64,000 nt of DNA, taken from Pelagimonas varians (lineage in GTDB: Bacteria; Pseudomonadota; Alphaproteobacteria; Rhodobacterales; Rhodobacteraceae). The notes below the pieces were generated by a model, which was not told where the DNA came from, did not search any database, and saw only the letters and a list, made by a program, of their open reading frames with translations. Both the position numbers and the translations under genes were made by a program. This document shows positions 25,834-34,816 of this stretch, one piece after another (positions within the stretch are counted from its first letter, which is position 1; each line of letters opens with the position of its first letter). Where the stretch lies: contig NZ_QKMF01000007.1 of NCBI RefSeq assembly GCF_003208435.1, forward strand, positions 124,001 through 188,000. Reading direction: 5' to 3'.

Positions 25834-26069
25834 TGTACCTCCCTCGCAAGCGTTGCAGGGAAAAAGTGCTCCGCCCTCAAGGGAAGCTTTTCCTCCCTCG
25901 CAAACTCCAACAAGCGGTTTGCAATCGGAGTTGGAATCATTCCATCACTTCCACCTCGATCCTTTGGATAACCCCAGCGGGTCACGCGGGAGCGATCTCT
26001 TGCACAAATTTTTGCGACGGCATCTATACCACCACAAATTTCGATAACGGTTTTTGCTGGCTCCATCAT
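25830..26069 (-). CDS. Cro/YdaS-like early regulator
   Basis: 79-residue DNA-binding protein: 'VIEICGGIDAVAKICARDRSRVTRWGYPKDRGGSDGMIPTPIANRLLEFAREEKLPLRAEHFFP'. The pattern (HTH with 'RSRVTRW' recognition helix and 'IP...ANRLLEFA') is that of YdaS/Cro-type phage repressors. It is transcribed leftward, divergently from the repressor gene (26164), with operators between. It probably switches off the repressor in lytic growth. Confidence 0.8.
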   Translation of the reverse strand: MMEPAKTVIEICGGIDAVAKICARDRSRVTRWGYPKDRGGSDGMIPTPIANRLLEFAREEKLPLRAEHFFPATLAREVQ

Positions 26070-26079
26070 ACTTCATATA

Positions 26080-26154
26080 TTGCGATATTCGCAAATTATA
26101 GCAACAGCAAACATTGCGAATTTGGAAATATACTATTTAGTGCGAAAATCGCAA
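26080..26154. promoter_or_regulatory. Immunity-region operators (three TTGCGA-N3-TCGCAA sites)
   Basis: Site 1 at 26080-26094 is a perfect palindrome (TTGCGA TAT TCGCAA). Site 2 at 26114-26128 has one good half (TTGCGA ATT TGGAAA). Site 3 at 26140-26154 has one mismatch (GTGCGA AAA TCGCAA) and ends 9 bp before the repressor ATG. Centres are 34 and 26 bp apart. The same motif recurs at 36565-36613. The layout matches a lambdoid-like OR region between divergent repressor and cro genes. Confidence 0.88.
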
Positions 26155-26163
26155 TATACGCCC

Positions 26164-26481
26164 ATGGATGAAATCACACCTGAATGGCTTAAGGCTCGAC
26201 TGGGAACTGATCGAGGACAAAAAGCTGCGTTGGCGGAGGCATTAGGCTTGTCTAACGACAAGATTTCCAAAATGCTTGGTGGAACCAGAAAACCGCAAGC
26301 ACAGGAAATCCCTACTATTCTCGCCTTTTTTGGTGAAACGACCGCGACCACAGATCCAGAGCTTCAGGCAGTATGGCAAAAGCTAACGCCGTCGGAACGT
26401 CTGTTTCTTCTAAACGCCGCAAAAGCTCAAATCTCTGCTCGAGAGTCTCAGCCTCTAATACCTCCTGAAGACTCCGAATAA
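26164..26481 (+). CDS. Phage repressor, HTH (CI-like)
   Basis: 105-residue protein from the ATG at 26164 (MDEITPEWLKARLGTDRGQKAALAEALGLSNDKISKMLGG...). The helix-turn-helix is 'GQKAALAEALGLSNDKISKML' (about residues 15-35). It lacks the LexA-like C-terminal peptidase domain of lambda CI, so induction would not be by RecA-driven self-cleavage. No Shine-Dalgarno is visible in front of the ATG, so the mRNA may be leaderless or start near the operators. Upstream in-frame ATG at 26080 lies inside operator site 1 and is rejected as start. Confidence 0.85.
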   Translation: MDEITPEWLKARLGTDRGQKAALAEALGLSNDKISKMLGGTRKPQAQEIPTILAFFGETTATTDPELQAVWQKLTPSERLFLLNAAKAQISARESQPLIPPEDSE

Positions 26482-26969
26482 GCACATCGTCAGTCATAGA
26501 ATCCCCCAAACTTGTAACAGCCCGCCGTCGACGCGAACAAAACCAAGCGGTCATTCTTGACCTGACGACCGCTGTTAACACTTTGTTAAACTGATAGAAA
26601 CTCGTTCGATTGGGCTTCTTTGTGGCGTCTTTGTGCTTGTTTTGTCACATGGCTTGGTTAACGGAGACGCTAATTGGCGTCAGGAAAAACCGCGAGCACT
26701 CAGAGGACTCAACAGCATTGGAAACGCCCCACCTTGAGCGATATCGGACTTTAGCTGCTCCCGTTAGCATCTGAATGCCGTTCCGAGATTGCGATCAGGA
26801 CGGATTGCCGTCATTCGCTGCGGGTGCGAAATGTCAGTCTCAGTTTCCTTATAGCCGACATTTGGGAAAAAGAACATTTCATGCCCAAGTAGACGAAAGG
26901 TATTTCCAAGCTTTGCAGCTCAACCTAGAGTGTTGTTAATGTGTCGAGTCAACAAAGATTGAGCATGTA
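26482..26969. other. Intergenic region upstream of the Gabija-like pair, with a TTAA-N7-TTAA motif
   Basis: 488 bp between repressor and nuclease gene. It contains a perfect CtrA-type motif, TTAA-CACTTTG-TTAA, at 26575-26589, and a GGTTAAC half site at 26654-26660. A short minus-strand frame (26315-26497) runs into the repressor gene; see rejected items. No terminator hairpin was found after the repressor. The promoter of the Gabija-like operon is probably here, since the gene start at 26970 has no gene upstream on its strand for nearly 500 bp. Confidence 0.6.
26575..26589. promoter_or_regulatory. CtrA-type TTAA-N7-TTAA motif
   Basis: Perfect match to the CtrA full-site consensus (TTAA, 7 bp, TTAA), in the intergenic DNA between repressor and Gabija-like operon. 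The prophage itself encodes a CtrA-like DNA-binding domain, so this site could be read by either the host or the phage protein. A second TTAA-N7-TTAA at 28930-28944 is inside a coding region and may be chance. Confidence 0.45.
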
Positions 26970-29171
26970 ATGCATTTATGCAAGATTAGACTTAAGAATT
27001 ACCGTCGCCTCGCAGACGTCAAGATCGATCTCGACCGCGAAATCTCAATTTTCGTTGGTGCGAATAACAGCGGCAAGACCTCCGTTGCACACGCAATGCA
27101 CTTCTTCACAGGCGGTGCCCGTGACCGTGTCAGCTTTCATGACATAAGCGCGTGCCGATGGAGCGACATCGATTTGTTCGAAGCCGGTCAAGCAGACTCT
27201 GCACTTCCGGCTTTGTCACTTGATCTGTGGTTCAGCGTCGAGCAAGCAGACCTACATCGTGTCATCGATCTTCTTCCCAATCTTGAATGGCAAGGAACGA
27301 TGGTCGGCGTTCGTATCGCCTTCGCTCCGCGCAACGAAGCTGAGACTTTGACGCGCTTTCAGGAGCGACATGTACAAGCACAAGAAGCGGTGGCCGCCTT
27401 AGGGCATCCGGAAAGTGAGGAGCCGTATGTTGCGCCGCCGCGAACGCTGCGGGAGTATCTCGAAGACGAGCTACAGCGAGAGTATGAATTCAAGTATTTC
27501 GTGCTTGATGAAGCCCAATTCAACGAAAAGCTTGAGCCAAACCAAGATTACGAACCGCAAGAACTGCTGCGGGATCAGGGGCGCACGGGAAAGGACATCG
27601 TCAACTCGCTGATCAAAGTCGATTTTCTGCACGCACAACGCCATCTTTCAGATAGTGAGGGAGGCAGCCGCGCCGAAGAACTATCCCGGCACCTTAGCCG
27701 CTTTTACCAAAGAAATCTTGAACGCCACGGTGACGATTACAATGCGATCAGGGCGCTAGCGGATTCGGAGACACTGCTGAACCAACATCTTGAACAGGTT
27801 TTCGCGGATACACTCCAGCGGTTAGCTCAGTTGGGATATCCGGGGCTGACTAATCCGCGCCTGATGATTAAGTCCGCGCTTAATCCTGCGACGGTGATGA
27901 ACAGCCAAGACGGTGCCCATGTTCACTACGCCCTAAACAATGAGGGTCTGACACTCCCTGACAAATATAACGGGCTCGGATTCAAAAATCTGATCTATAT
28001 GGTGGTCGAACTTCTTGATCTTCACGCACAGTGGCTGGCAACGAAAGAGAAGCGGCCGCCTCTGCATCTGGTGTTTGTCGAAGAGCCGGAAGCCCATTTG
28101 CATGCCCAGTTGCAGCAAGTCTTCGTCAACAAGGTGTTAGAAATTCTGGCGGCGGAGGATGACGCGCCAGATGGTTTCCACACGCAACTTGCGTTGACGA
28201 CGCATTCTCCGCACATCCTGTACGAGCGCGGTTTCCAGCCCATTCGCTATTTCAGGCGTGAAGGTATAGGCATTGCACAAGCGTCCAAGGTACTGAACCT
28301 GTCGGAGTTCTACCGTGTTACAGCCAACCCGAGCCGTGATTTTCTGGAACGTTATTTGAAGCTAACGCACTGTGACCTTTTCTTTGCCGACGCGGCTGTG
28401 CTCGTCGAGGGCAATGTCGAACGGCTGGTGATGCCTCAGATGATCGCAAAAGCAGCGCCCGGTTTGCGTTCCTGCTATCTTAGCGTTCTCGAAATCGGTG
28501 GAGCCTACGCTCACCTGTTCCGGACACTTATAGAGTACATCGGGATAACTACGCTCGTAGTCACCGATCTGGACAGCGTAAACGGACCTACCGACGAGGA
28601 AAACGAGAATGATGCCGAACCGGTGGACGGCAACGACGAAGAGGAAGCAGTCGCGGCAGGCAGCACTTGCACGCCCGAAACTCCGGATGCGGTGACGTCG
28701 AACCAGATGCTTGCCCAATGGTTGCCCGGCAGGCATAGAATCGATGAACTACTTTCGGTTGAAGACTGTTGCAAAGAACTCCCCGCCGATCTTTCGAGGA
28801 TTGGAGCCATTCGCGTCTGTTACCCAGGCACCGTTCCCTTGGAGCACAACGGCGAACAGATCGAGCGTGCGGGTCGTACGCTCGAAGTCGCCTTCGCTTT
28901 CGATAATCTGGATTGGACACAGCAAGCTGTTAATCGCGAGTTAAAACTTCGGGTGCGCGCACCTCAAAATCTGGAAGACCTCGTAGAAAAACTGCACAAT
29001 AAGGTGCACAGCTCAAGCTACAGGAAAACGGATTTCGCGCTCGCATTGCTCGCCAAAGACCCTGACGCCTGGAACGTTCCTCTCTACATCGCCGAAGGCT
29101 TGGAATGGCTCGAAGCCACTCTGGGCGTAGCAGTGGACGAGAACGACCAACAAGAAGGTGACACCGCATGA
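26970..29171 (+). CDS. OLD-family ATP-dependent nuclease (GajA-like, Gabija)
   Basis: 733-residue protein with an N-terminal ABC/SMC-type ATPase and C-terminal TOPRIM nuclease. Walker A 'GANNSGKTS' is residues 30-38; 'FVEEPEAHLH' (about 368-378) is the Walker B region; TOPRIM acidic residues are E480 in 'VLVEGNVERLV' and D533/D535 in 'VVTDLDSV'. This is the OLD nuclease layout. A class 2 OLD nuclease followed directly by a UvrD-like helicase is the Gabija anti-phage pair. At 733 residues it is longer than the better known GajA (about 580), with an acidic insert around 540-570. Overlaps the helicase start by ATGA. Confidence 0.82.
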   Translation: MHLCKIRLKNYRRLADVKIDLDREISIFVGANNSGKTSVAHAMHFFTGGARDRVSFHDISACRWSDIDLFEAGQADSALPALSLDLWFSVEQADLHRVIDLLPNLEWQGTMVGVRIAFAPRNEAETLTRFQERHVQAQEAVAALGHPESEEPYVAPPRTLREYLEDELQREYEFKYFVLDEAQFNEKLEPNQDYEPQELLRDQGRTGKDIVNSLIKVDFLHAQRHLSDSEGGSRAEELSRHLSRFYQRNLERHGDDYNAIRALADSETLLNQHLEQVFADTLQRLAQLGYPGLTNPRLMIKSALNPATVMNSQDGAHVHYALNNEGLTLPDKYNGLGFKNLIYMVVELLDLHAQWLATKEKRPPLHLVFVEEPEAHLHAQLQQVFVNKVLEILAAEDDAPDGFHTQLALTTHSPHILYERGFQPIRYFRREGIGIAQASKVLNLSEFYRVTANPSRDFLERYLKLTHCDLFFADAAVLVEGNVERLVMPQMIAKAAPGLRSCYLSVLEIGGAYAHLFRTLIEYIGITTLVVTDLDSVNGPTDEENENDAEPVDGNDEEEAVAAGSTCTPETPDAVTSNQMLAQWLPGRHRIDELLSVEDCCKELPADLSRIGAIRVCYPGTVPLEHNGEQIERAGRTLEVAFAFDNLDWTQQAVNRELKLRVRAPQNLEDLVEKLHNKVHSSSYRKTDFALALLAKDPDAWNVPLYIAEGLEWLEATLGVAVDENDQQEGDTA

Positions 29172-31051
29172 CAAGCCGCATCGGTAAGCCCAATACAGAT
29201 ACCGACACGGCGCTTCACGATCGGCTTGCGGGTGACGGCAATCGGCATTTCGTGATGGTCGCGGGAGCAGGTTCGGGAAAGACAACTTCGCTCGTGAAAG
29301 CCCTTGCAGAAATCGAACGCACCCAAGGGCCCGACCTGCGCCGCAACGGGCAACAAGTCGCCTGCGTCACCTACACCGAAGTAGCCGTGGACGAAATTCG
29401 CGGAGACGTCGGAAATGACGAACTATTCCATGTTTCTACAATCCACAGCTTTCTCTGGACTGTCATCAAACCTTTTCAAAACGACTTGCGCGATTGGGTA
29501 GGAAACCGGTTGCACGAGAAGATTGCCGAAGAGCAAGAGAAAATAGACAAGCCGCGAACGAGAGAAGCGACGAAGATCCGTTCTGCGGAGAATATGGAAC
29601 GGTACAAACGTCAACTTACGGAAATCGGTGCGGTGAAGAGCTTCCGGTACGGGACTGGTAGCGACTACGCAAACGGCGTTCTCGGCCATAGCGATATTCT
29701 GAAGATCGGCCCGGATTTTATCGCTGGACATGCATTGATGCAGACCCTTCTGACACGTCGCTTTCCGGTTATCTTTGTCGATGAGAGTCAGGACACCGAC
29801 CCGGCGTTTGTGGATGCGCTCCGCAAAGTGGCGCGGGCAGTTCCGCTAGGCTTCTGTCTCGGCTTTTTCGGCGATCCAGTTCAGAAGATTTACATGCAAG
29901 GTGCCGGACCCATTCCATCAGAAGAAGGATGGGAGACGCTTGAAAAGCCGGAAAATTTCCGGTGTCCGCAGGCCGTCCTTCGCGTCATCAACCGGATCAG
30001 GGCAGAAGACGACCAGCTTGAGCAAACGCGCGGACGCCACGTTGTGGTGAACGGGGAAGACGCTCCCGTCGAAGGGTCAGCCAGAGTATTGATCTTGCCC
30101 GCCGATGATCTGCGACAGGAACGTCTGGAAAAGGCGCGTCGCTGGCTGGCAGAACAGGACGATGATGAAGGCTGGTTGGAGGAAGCAGACGAGGAAGCGT
30201 TGCGTCTCTTGGTACTGGTCCACAGGATGGCGGCAACCCGTCTTGGTTTTCCAAACCTCTACAGCGCGTTTAATGACAGATCGCCGGAGGACCTTAGTAG
30301 CGGCCTGATTGACGGGACTGCCTGGGTGGCGCGCCCATTTTTGTCGTACGTCCTTCCAGCGGTGCTTGCGCGTCACAAAGGGCGAGAGTTCGAGATTATG
30401 CGCCTACTTCGCAAACACTGCCCGCGGTTGCAGCCGGATGCGCTGGCCGGTGCCGACACCGCGGGACTTCTGAATAGCCTGCAAGGACAGATCGGCGAAC
30501 TGGTGGCGATGTTGGAAGCGGGAAGCGACGTGCGCATCGGCGATATCCTCCGCTTCATGAGAGACAATAACTTGATGGCGTTCGATGAGCGCTACCTCGA
30601 GCTTATCGACCTCTACGCAGTTACGGCTAAACCTATTTCCGAGCCAGCCACCGAAAATGCCGCTCTTCGTTTCATGCAGTGCGATGCAACGGAGCTGTGG
30701 GGATATCGAAAATACATCGAGAAGATGTCTCCGTTCGCCACGCAGCAAGGCATCAAAGGCGCTGAGTTCGACAAGGTGATCGTCGTCGTTGATGATCAGG
30801 AAGGGCGAACTAACACCTTCTCCTACGGTAAATATTTCGGCTTAGCGCCAATATCGGCAACGGATCGGGGGCATATCGATGCCGGGAGGGATTGCGTCAT
30901 CGATCGAACGCGACGCTTGTTCTATGTATGCTGCTCGCGCGCACTGTCCGACCTCGCTGTTGTCGTCTTCGCAGAAGACACGGCGCAGATGCGTGAGGCG
31001 CTTCTAGCAAAGGGCTTCTTCGAACAGGAATCTATCTATGTACTCGGGTAG
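29168..31051 (+). CDS. UvrD/REP-type SF1 helicase (GajB-like, Gabija)
   Basis: 627-residue helicase. Walker A 'AGAGSGKTTSLVK' (residues 32-44), motif Ia 'VACVTYTEVAVDEI', Walker B 'VDESQD' (D205-D209), motif III 'FGDPVQKIY', and motif VI-like 'RLFYVCCSRA' near 590. These define a UvrD-like SF1A helicase. It overlaps the OLD-family gene by 4 bp. In Gabija, GajA and GajB form a complex that degrades or blocks phage DNA when nucleotide levels fall; that role is known from other species and inferred here. Confidence 0.82.
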   Translation: MTSRIGKPNTDTDTALHDRLAGDGNRHFVMVAGAGSGKTTSLVKALAEIERTQGPDLRRNGQQVACVTYTEVAVDEIRGDVGNDELFHVSTIHSFLWTVIKPFQNDLRDWVGNRLHEKIAEEQEKIDKPRTREATKIRSAENMERYKRQLTEIGAVKSFRYGTGSDYANGVLGHSDILKIGPDFIAGHALMQTLLTRRFPVIFVDESQDTDPAFVDALRKVARAVPLGFCLGFFGDPVQKIYMQGAGPIPSEEGWETLEKPENFRCPQAVLRVINRIRAEDDQLEQTRGRHVVVNGEDAPVEGSARVLILPADDLRQERLEKARRWLAEQDDDEGWLEEADEEALRLLVLVHRMAATRLGFPNLYSAFNDRSPEDLSSGLIDGTAWVARPFLSYVLPAVLARHKGREFEIMRLLRKHCPRLQPDALAGADTAGLLNSLQGQIGELVAMLEAGSDVRIGDILRFMRDNNLMAFDERYLELIDLYAVTAKPISEPATENAALRFMQCDATELWGYRKYIEKMSPFATQQGIKGAEFDKVIVVVDDQEGRTNTFSYGKYFGLAPISATDRGHIDAGRDCVIDRTRRLFYVCCSRALSDLAVVVFAEDTAQMREALLAKGFFEQESIYVLG

Positions 31052-31171
31052 GGCAAGCTACTGGTCTGAAGTGATGGCTCACAGAAGCATCTTGTATACG
31101 GGCAAGAGGCTTCGGCTTTTGAAAACCATAAGTAGTGTTACTTAACTCCTTTTGAATCAAAGAGATATTGA

Positions 31172-32539
31172 ATGCCCACGCGGATCACAAAAGAAAGATT
31201 TGATGAGTTTACATTTGGATTCAGAGGCTCGGGTGCCGAAGAGAACTGGAGCGAGGTCGCATACTGGTCGACACACGGCTCAGACGCCTTGGCAGCGCTT
31301 TTTTATGTAGAGAAAGCTGATAGTTACTTAGGGAGGCTGTGCCTGCGAAACGATCAACACAGGTTTGTCCCTTACGGACCATTGGTCCCGTTCCGAACTT
31401 TGCGGGAGGGTGAGGCCTCTATTTGTCAGAAACTCAAGGAAATTGAAGAGAGGACTACCGATCTGGTCTGTCCCGCCGGCGAGGGAAAGCCGGGCGTCGA
31501 TCTTTTCACAACAAGTCATGACGGAGAATTGAGCCCTGTCTTCGTCAACATCAGGGATACGAAGCATTCGCAGGCAGCGAAACGACAGCTCCAGGAGATC
31601 GCCCATTGGTTCGTTGATGGAGACGGTAATTTTGTAAGAGAGTTTCAAACAGCCGGTACGGACGCGCGTCTTTGGGAGCTGTACCTATTTAGGGTGTTTC
31701 ATGCGTTAGACATGAAAGTTGACCAAGCGGTCGCGATTCCCGACTTTGCTTTGGAACTAGATGGCCAGAAATTGTTTGTCGAAGCGGTCACTGCGAACGC
31801 CCGTGGCAAAAAGGTTGTGGACTTGACGGCTGGCCCTACACCAAGGCCGGACGATTTCTGGAAGTTCATCGAAAACGACATGCCGATCATCTTTGGTTCG
31901 CCGCTCTATTCAAAGATGCAGAAATCTTATTGGGAGAAGGAGCATGTGAAGGGCAATCCATTTGCTCTTGCCATTGCCGATTTCCACGCGCCGGGTTCCA
32001 TGATCTGGTCCCATACTGCGCTTTCAATCTATCTGTACGGAACCAGTGTTGAGAAGGTCCTGGGTCCTGACGGGCAGCCGGTCGCGATGGCGAAACCGCT
32101 TCAAGCGCATATCAAGGGCAAGAAATCAATTCCAGCGAATTTCTTCGCTCAGCCTAGTAGCGAGAATGTTTCGGCTGTGATCTTTTCAAATGCGGGTACA
32201 AAAGCAAAGTTCACTCGCATGGGAACTCTTGCAGGATTTGGAGACCCAACAGTTGCGGTTAGAAGAACCGGCACACTTTCTAATCCTGAGCCCGGAGCTC
32301 TTGAAGGAATTCCATTCGACCTGAACATTGAGAATGGTGAGTACAAGGAAAACTGGGCAGATGAGCTTGAGGTTTATCACAATCCGAATGCCCTTATTCC
32401 ATGGCCAGATGAGAACCTGATGCCCGCAGCGACCCACTTTCGGCAGGTAGATGACGAACTAGTTTGGCGGGGCGCACCGTTTCGGGTCCTAAACTCGTTC
32501 ACGAAGGTGAAATCTAAGCCCCCGTTTGCGAAGGAATAA
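31172..32539 (+). CDS. PD-(D/E)XK-like protein, possible third component of the defence locus
   Basis: 455-residue protein of unknown family, 120 bp downstream of the helicase on the same strand. Residues 164-206 show a nuclease-like layout: helical 'ARLWELYLFRVFHALDM' (E169), then 'AIPDFALEL' (D191) and 'KLFVEAVTAN' (E204). This matches PD-(D/E)XK folds of the 'PDF...VEA-T' type, in which the lysine of the third motif is replaced (here Val206). No other motif is seen. It may be a part of the Gabija-like locus or an independent defence gene. The start ATG at 31172 follows a weak AGAGA site. Confidence 0.7.
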   Translation: MPTRITKERFDEFTFGFRGSGAEENWSEVAYWSTHGSDALAALFYVEKADSYLGRLCLRNDQHRFVPYGPLVPFRTLREGEASICQKLKEIEERTTDLVCPAGEGKPGVDLFTTSHDGELSPVFVNIRDTKHSQAAKRQLQEIAHWFVDGDGNFVREFQTAGTDARLWELYLFRVFHALDMKVDQAVAIPDFALELDGQKLFVEAVTANARGKKVVDLTAGPTPRPDDFWKFIENDMPIIFGSPLYSKMQKSYWEKEHVKGNPFALAIADFHAPGSMIWSHTALSIYLYGTSVEKVLGPDGQPVAMAKPLQAHIKGKKSIPANFFAQPSSENVSAVIFSNAGTKAKFTRMGTLAGFGDPTVAVRRTGTLSNPEPGALEGIPFDLNIENGEYKENWADELEVYHNPNALIPWPDENLMPAATHFRQVDDELVWRGAPFRVLNSFTKVKSKPPFAKE

Positions 32540-33093
32540 GTGGCTTGATGCGGAAAATGCTGCGGTGCTGCCAATGTTGACCAATGTAATACATGGAAAG
32601 GGTGCGAGATCTCAAAGTGATCGTTTACCCGACGCTTCAATACGTAGAGGTTTACTTTGCTCGCGCGGCGAATGTCTGCAATGCGGACTGCTGTCGCGGA
32701 ATCCAGACCGGGCGCGGAATGACGGCCTTGGGCCGGAAGTAACATTGACGCCATTGATCGCCGCCACTGACGAGTTCGGAAACTGGGTGCCAACTTCCAA
32801 TTTCAAGCGATGAAGCGAACGGCCCAAACCAGCCGTTGGCCGTGTCACCCCAATGCTGCGGTCGCAGCCCGCATTCCTGACATTCGCCGCGTCTGCAAAA
32901 TTTGAGCTTGGTCAAACTCACAGTCTGCAGACATAGTCAGCTTTCGCTGCGGATGCCATAATGACCGCTTTGGGAGGATAAGCGGTCCTTGGCGCGGCGT
33001 TAAACCACTTTCTGGACAAATAGTACGTTGAAGCTGTTGCGGTTACGGAGAACACTGGCGGGAGTGCATGGTGAGTGACGTCAAAAGGGTATT
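32540..33093. other. 554-bp region without a recognisable gene
   Basis: Frames exist on both strands but all are short and unlike proteins. I see no repeat, insertion sequence, tRNA or strong terminator. Base composition varies: the part 32800-33000 is richer in Gly/Cys-coding triplets, while 33060-33100 leads into the AT-rich GIY-YIG gene. The stretch may be the scar of an earlier insertion or recombination between defence cassettes. Confidence 0.5.
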
Positions 33094-33597
33094 TTGGAGA
33101 ATGAACTATTGAATTGGGAATTCTTGGATGAAATGAAAGAAAATATCGCTAAATGTCAGGATCTAAAGCCATTGGTGATTTCCGGCCCAGAGGAATCGAG
33201 AAAAATAAGGTCATCTATACCCGCAGTCTATGTCTTTAGGATAGTAGAAGGTAATCCGGTGGAGGCTTTGAAAATGTTTAGAACATTCCGAGATAGCCAC
33301 CATGCTACAGATGGTCGGGAGGATAAGTACAACCTAACCGGCATCACCGAGCACGCCAGCCCGAATGAGGTCTTCTATGTAGGCAAGGTTAGAGGAAATC
33401 TCTACGGTCGGATGAAAAACCATTGGGAAAGCAACAGTGCAAGAACAGGTTCACTTCATCTGTGTCGGTGGACCGAAGGAAAAATTAGGTTTGAAACGGA
33501 TATCTACCAATTGCCTGAGCGGTTTCCGGTTTTAGCAGACATTTTCGAAAATGAGTTCAAACTTCATCTAACCCCCACCGTAGGATCACGAACTTAG
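33094..33597 (+). CDS. GIY-YIG-domain protein
   Basis: 167-residue protein. 'AVYVFRI' (residues 44-50) corresponds to the GIY strand and 'VFYVGKVRGNLYGRMKNHW' (93-111) to the YIG strand with the catalytic Arg106; a Glu in 'IFENEFKLHLTPT' (152-154) fits the metal-binding position. The central part is longer than in UvrC-type domains, with an insertion between GIY and YIG. The start is uncertain: TTG at 33094, TTG at 33109 (with GGAG 9 bp upstream) or ATG at 33133. The gene is more AT-rich than its surroundings, which suggests separate acquisition. Confidence 0.78.
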   Translation: MENELLNWEFLDEMKENIAKCQDLKPLVISGPEESRKIRSSIPAVYVFRIVEGNPVEALKMFRTFRDSHHATDGREDKYNLTGITEHASPNEVFYVGKVRGNLYGRMKNHWESNSARTGSLHLCRWTEGKIRFETDIYQLPERFPVLADIFENEFKLHLTPTVGSRT

Positions 33598-33958
33598 CAT
33601 TATCCATCCCATGCGGACGTACAACTTAGCAAAGCTGCTGTTCGCGCAATTTGAAGCATCGGTCACAACCGGCTCACTGCCGCCATTAGATCGGTCGTAG
33701 CATTCTCGCACCAAGGGCCCAACAACACCGACGCGCCCGGCCCAAACCGGACCTTCGCGCGAATCGCGGCGAACGTCAGGTTCGACCCGTTGAAACCACT
33801 GCCAAAAGTGCTGAATGCTGCGCAATACGTGAATGTCCGTTTTGTAAACCATAAACCCGGCGAAAGCCTGACAAAGAGCCAGACGTCGATGTTTCTCTGG
33901 TTGCGAAGCATTTTCATGGGTATGGGACGTGACCTACATAAACTGAGAGTATTGCACG
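33598..33958. other. 361-bp region without a recognisable gene
   Basis: Between GIY-YIG and HEPN genes. Short frames on both strands are not protein-like. Base composition returns to host-like GC here. No hairpin or direct repeat of note. It probably holds the HEPN promoter at its right end. Confidence 0.5.
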
Positions 33959-34816
33959 ATGAGGAAGACACCGCTCGCGGCCCGTTTTACGAAGCAGCTC
34001 ATTCGCGTGAACGACCAGATTTGCTTCGCCGCTCTACAGCAGTGGGATTCAGCGAAACGACTCGAGACTTTTGCGAAGGACCACCCGGAGATTTTCTCAA
34101 CGGAAATTTTCGACAACAATCCTTACGCGAAAGCGATACATCGACGAGCTCAGGAACTTCCCGCGCTTTCGCGTGATGCTCAGATAGTCGCTCTTCAGAC
34201 CGGCGTCGTTGCATCTGTCGAACATGTTCTTGCTTATATCCAGGACGTGCAAGATCTCCGTCAAGATCTGGTTGCCGAAAAAGGAGAAACTATTCGCGAA
34301 GATGCGGATGAAGAACAATTGCGTCGAAAGATTGAACGGTGGCAAAGTAAGCCTCCTGCCATCAACTATTTTCGCACTTTGGGCTATTTTCGGTATTTGC
34401 GAAACCATTACGCGCACGTTAACGATAAACCTACTCATGCATTCGAGACCTATGTCAGATCCTATGGCACACCGCTGAATTCCTTCTGGGATAACGGGGT
34501 GACCGGCCTCCACGGGGTAGAGTTCAAGTCCCTCCCAACCACCGACCTTACACCGGAGCTTGGCTTTGGGATCATGAACCTCCTACGTGTTTGCCTGCGT
34601 CAGATAGACGAAATGGTTGCTGAATCCCTATCTCTTTCTGACACAGTGCGGTGGGCCGTCATGCAAATCCGATTGGAGCGAAATAACCAAGATCTAACGC
34701 GTCCTCGGCTCGTTTCCAAAGTGACTACTCGTGTGAAAATGGATTGGGGCCTCGAGTGCGATGCGTTTCAAATAGAAGACGCTGTCGAGAAGGTTCTCAC
34801 CGACCTCGAAACTTAG
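33959..34816 (+). CDS. HEPN-type protein
   Basis: 285-residue protein whose middle contains 'YFRYLRNHYAHVND': R148-N149-x3-H153 is the R-x4-H signature of HEPN ribonuclease domains, in a helical setting. Residues 60-130 are a long helical region ('HVLAYIQDVQDLRQDLVAEKGE'). HEPN proteins often act as RNA-cutting toxins in defence and toxin-antitoxin systems. I see no partner antitoxin (such as a MNT nucleotidyltransferase) next to it, so whether it is a stand-alone abortive infection factor is open. The ATG at 33959 is the first in frame after a stop. Confidence 0.72.
   Translation: MRKTPLAARFTKQLIRVNDQICFAALQQWDSAKRLETFAKDHPEIFSTEIFDNNPYAKAIHRRAQELPALSRDAQIVALQTGVVASVEHVLAYIQDVQDLRQDLVAEKGETIREDADEEQLRRKIERWQSKPPAINYFRTLGYFRYLRNHYAHVNDKPTHAFETYVRSYGTPLNSFWDNGVTGLHGVEFKSLPTTDLTPELGFGIMNLLRVCLRQIDEMVAESLSLSDTVRWAVMQIRLERNNQDLTRPRLVSKVTTRVKMDWGLECDAFQIEDAVEKVLTDLET

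Noticed and set aside
26315-26497. Minus-strand frame of 60 codons overlapping the repressor 3' end
   Set aside because: Antisense to the repressor and without ribosome binding site; probably a shadow, though it begins about 80 bp from the TTAA-N7-TTAA motif.
28930-28944. Second TTAA-N7-TTAA motif
   Set aside because: Lies inside the OLD-nuclease coding region; may be chance.
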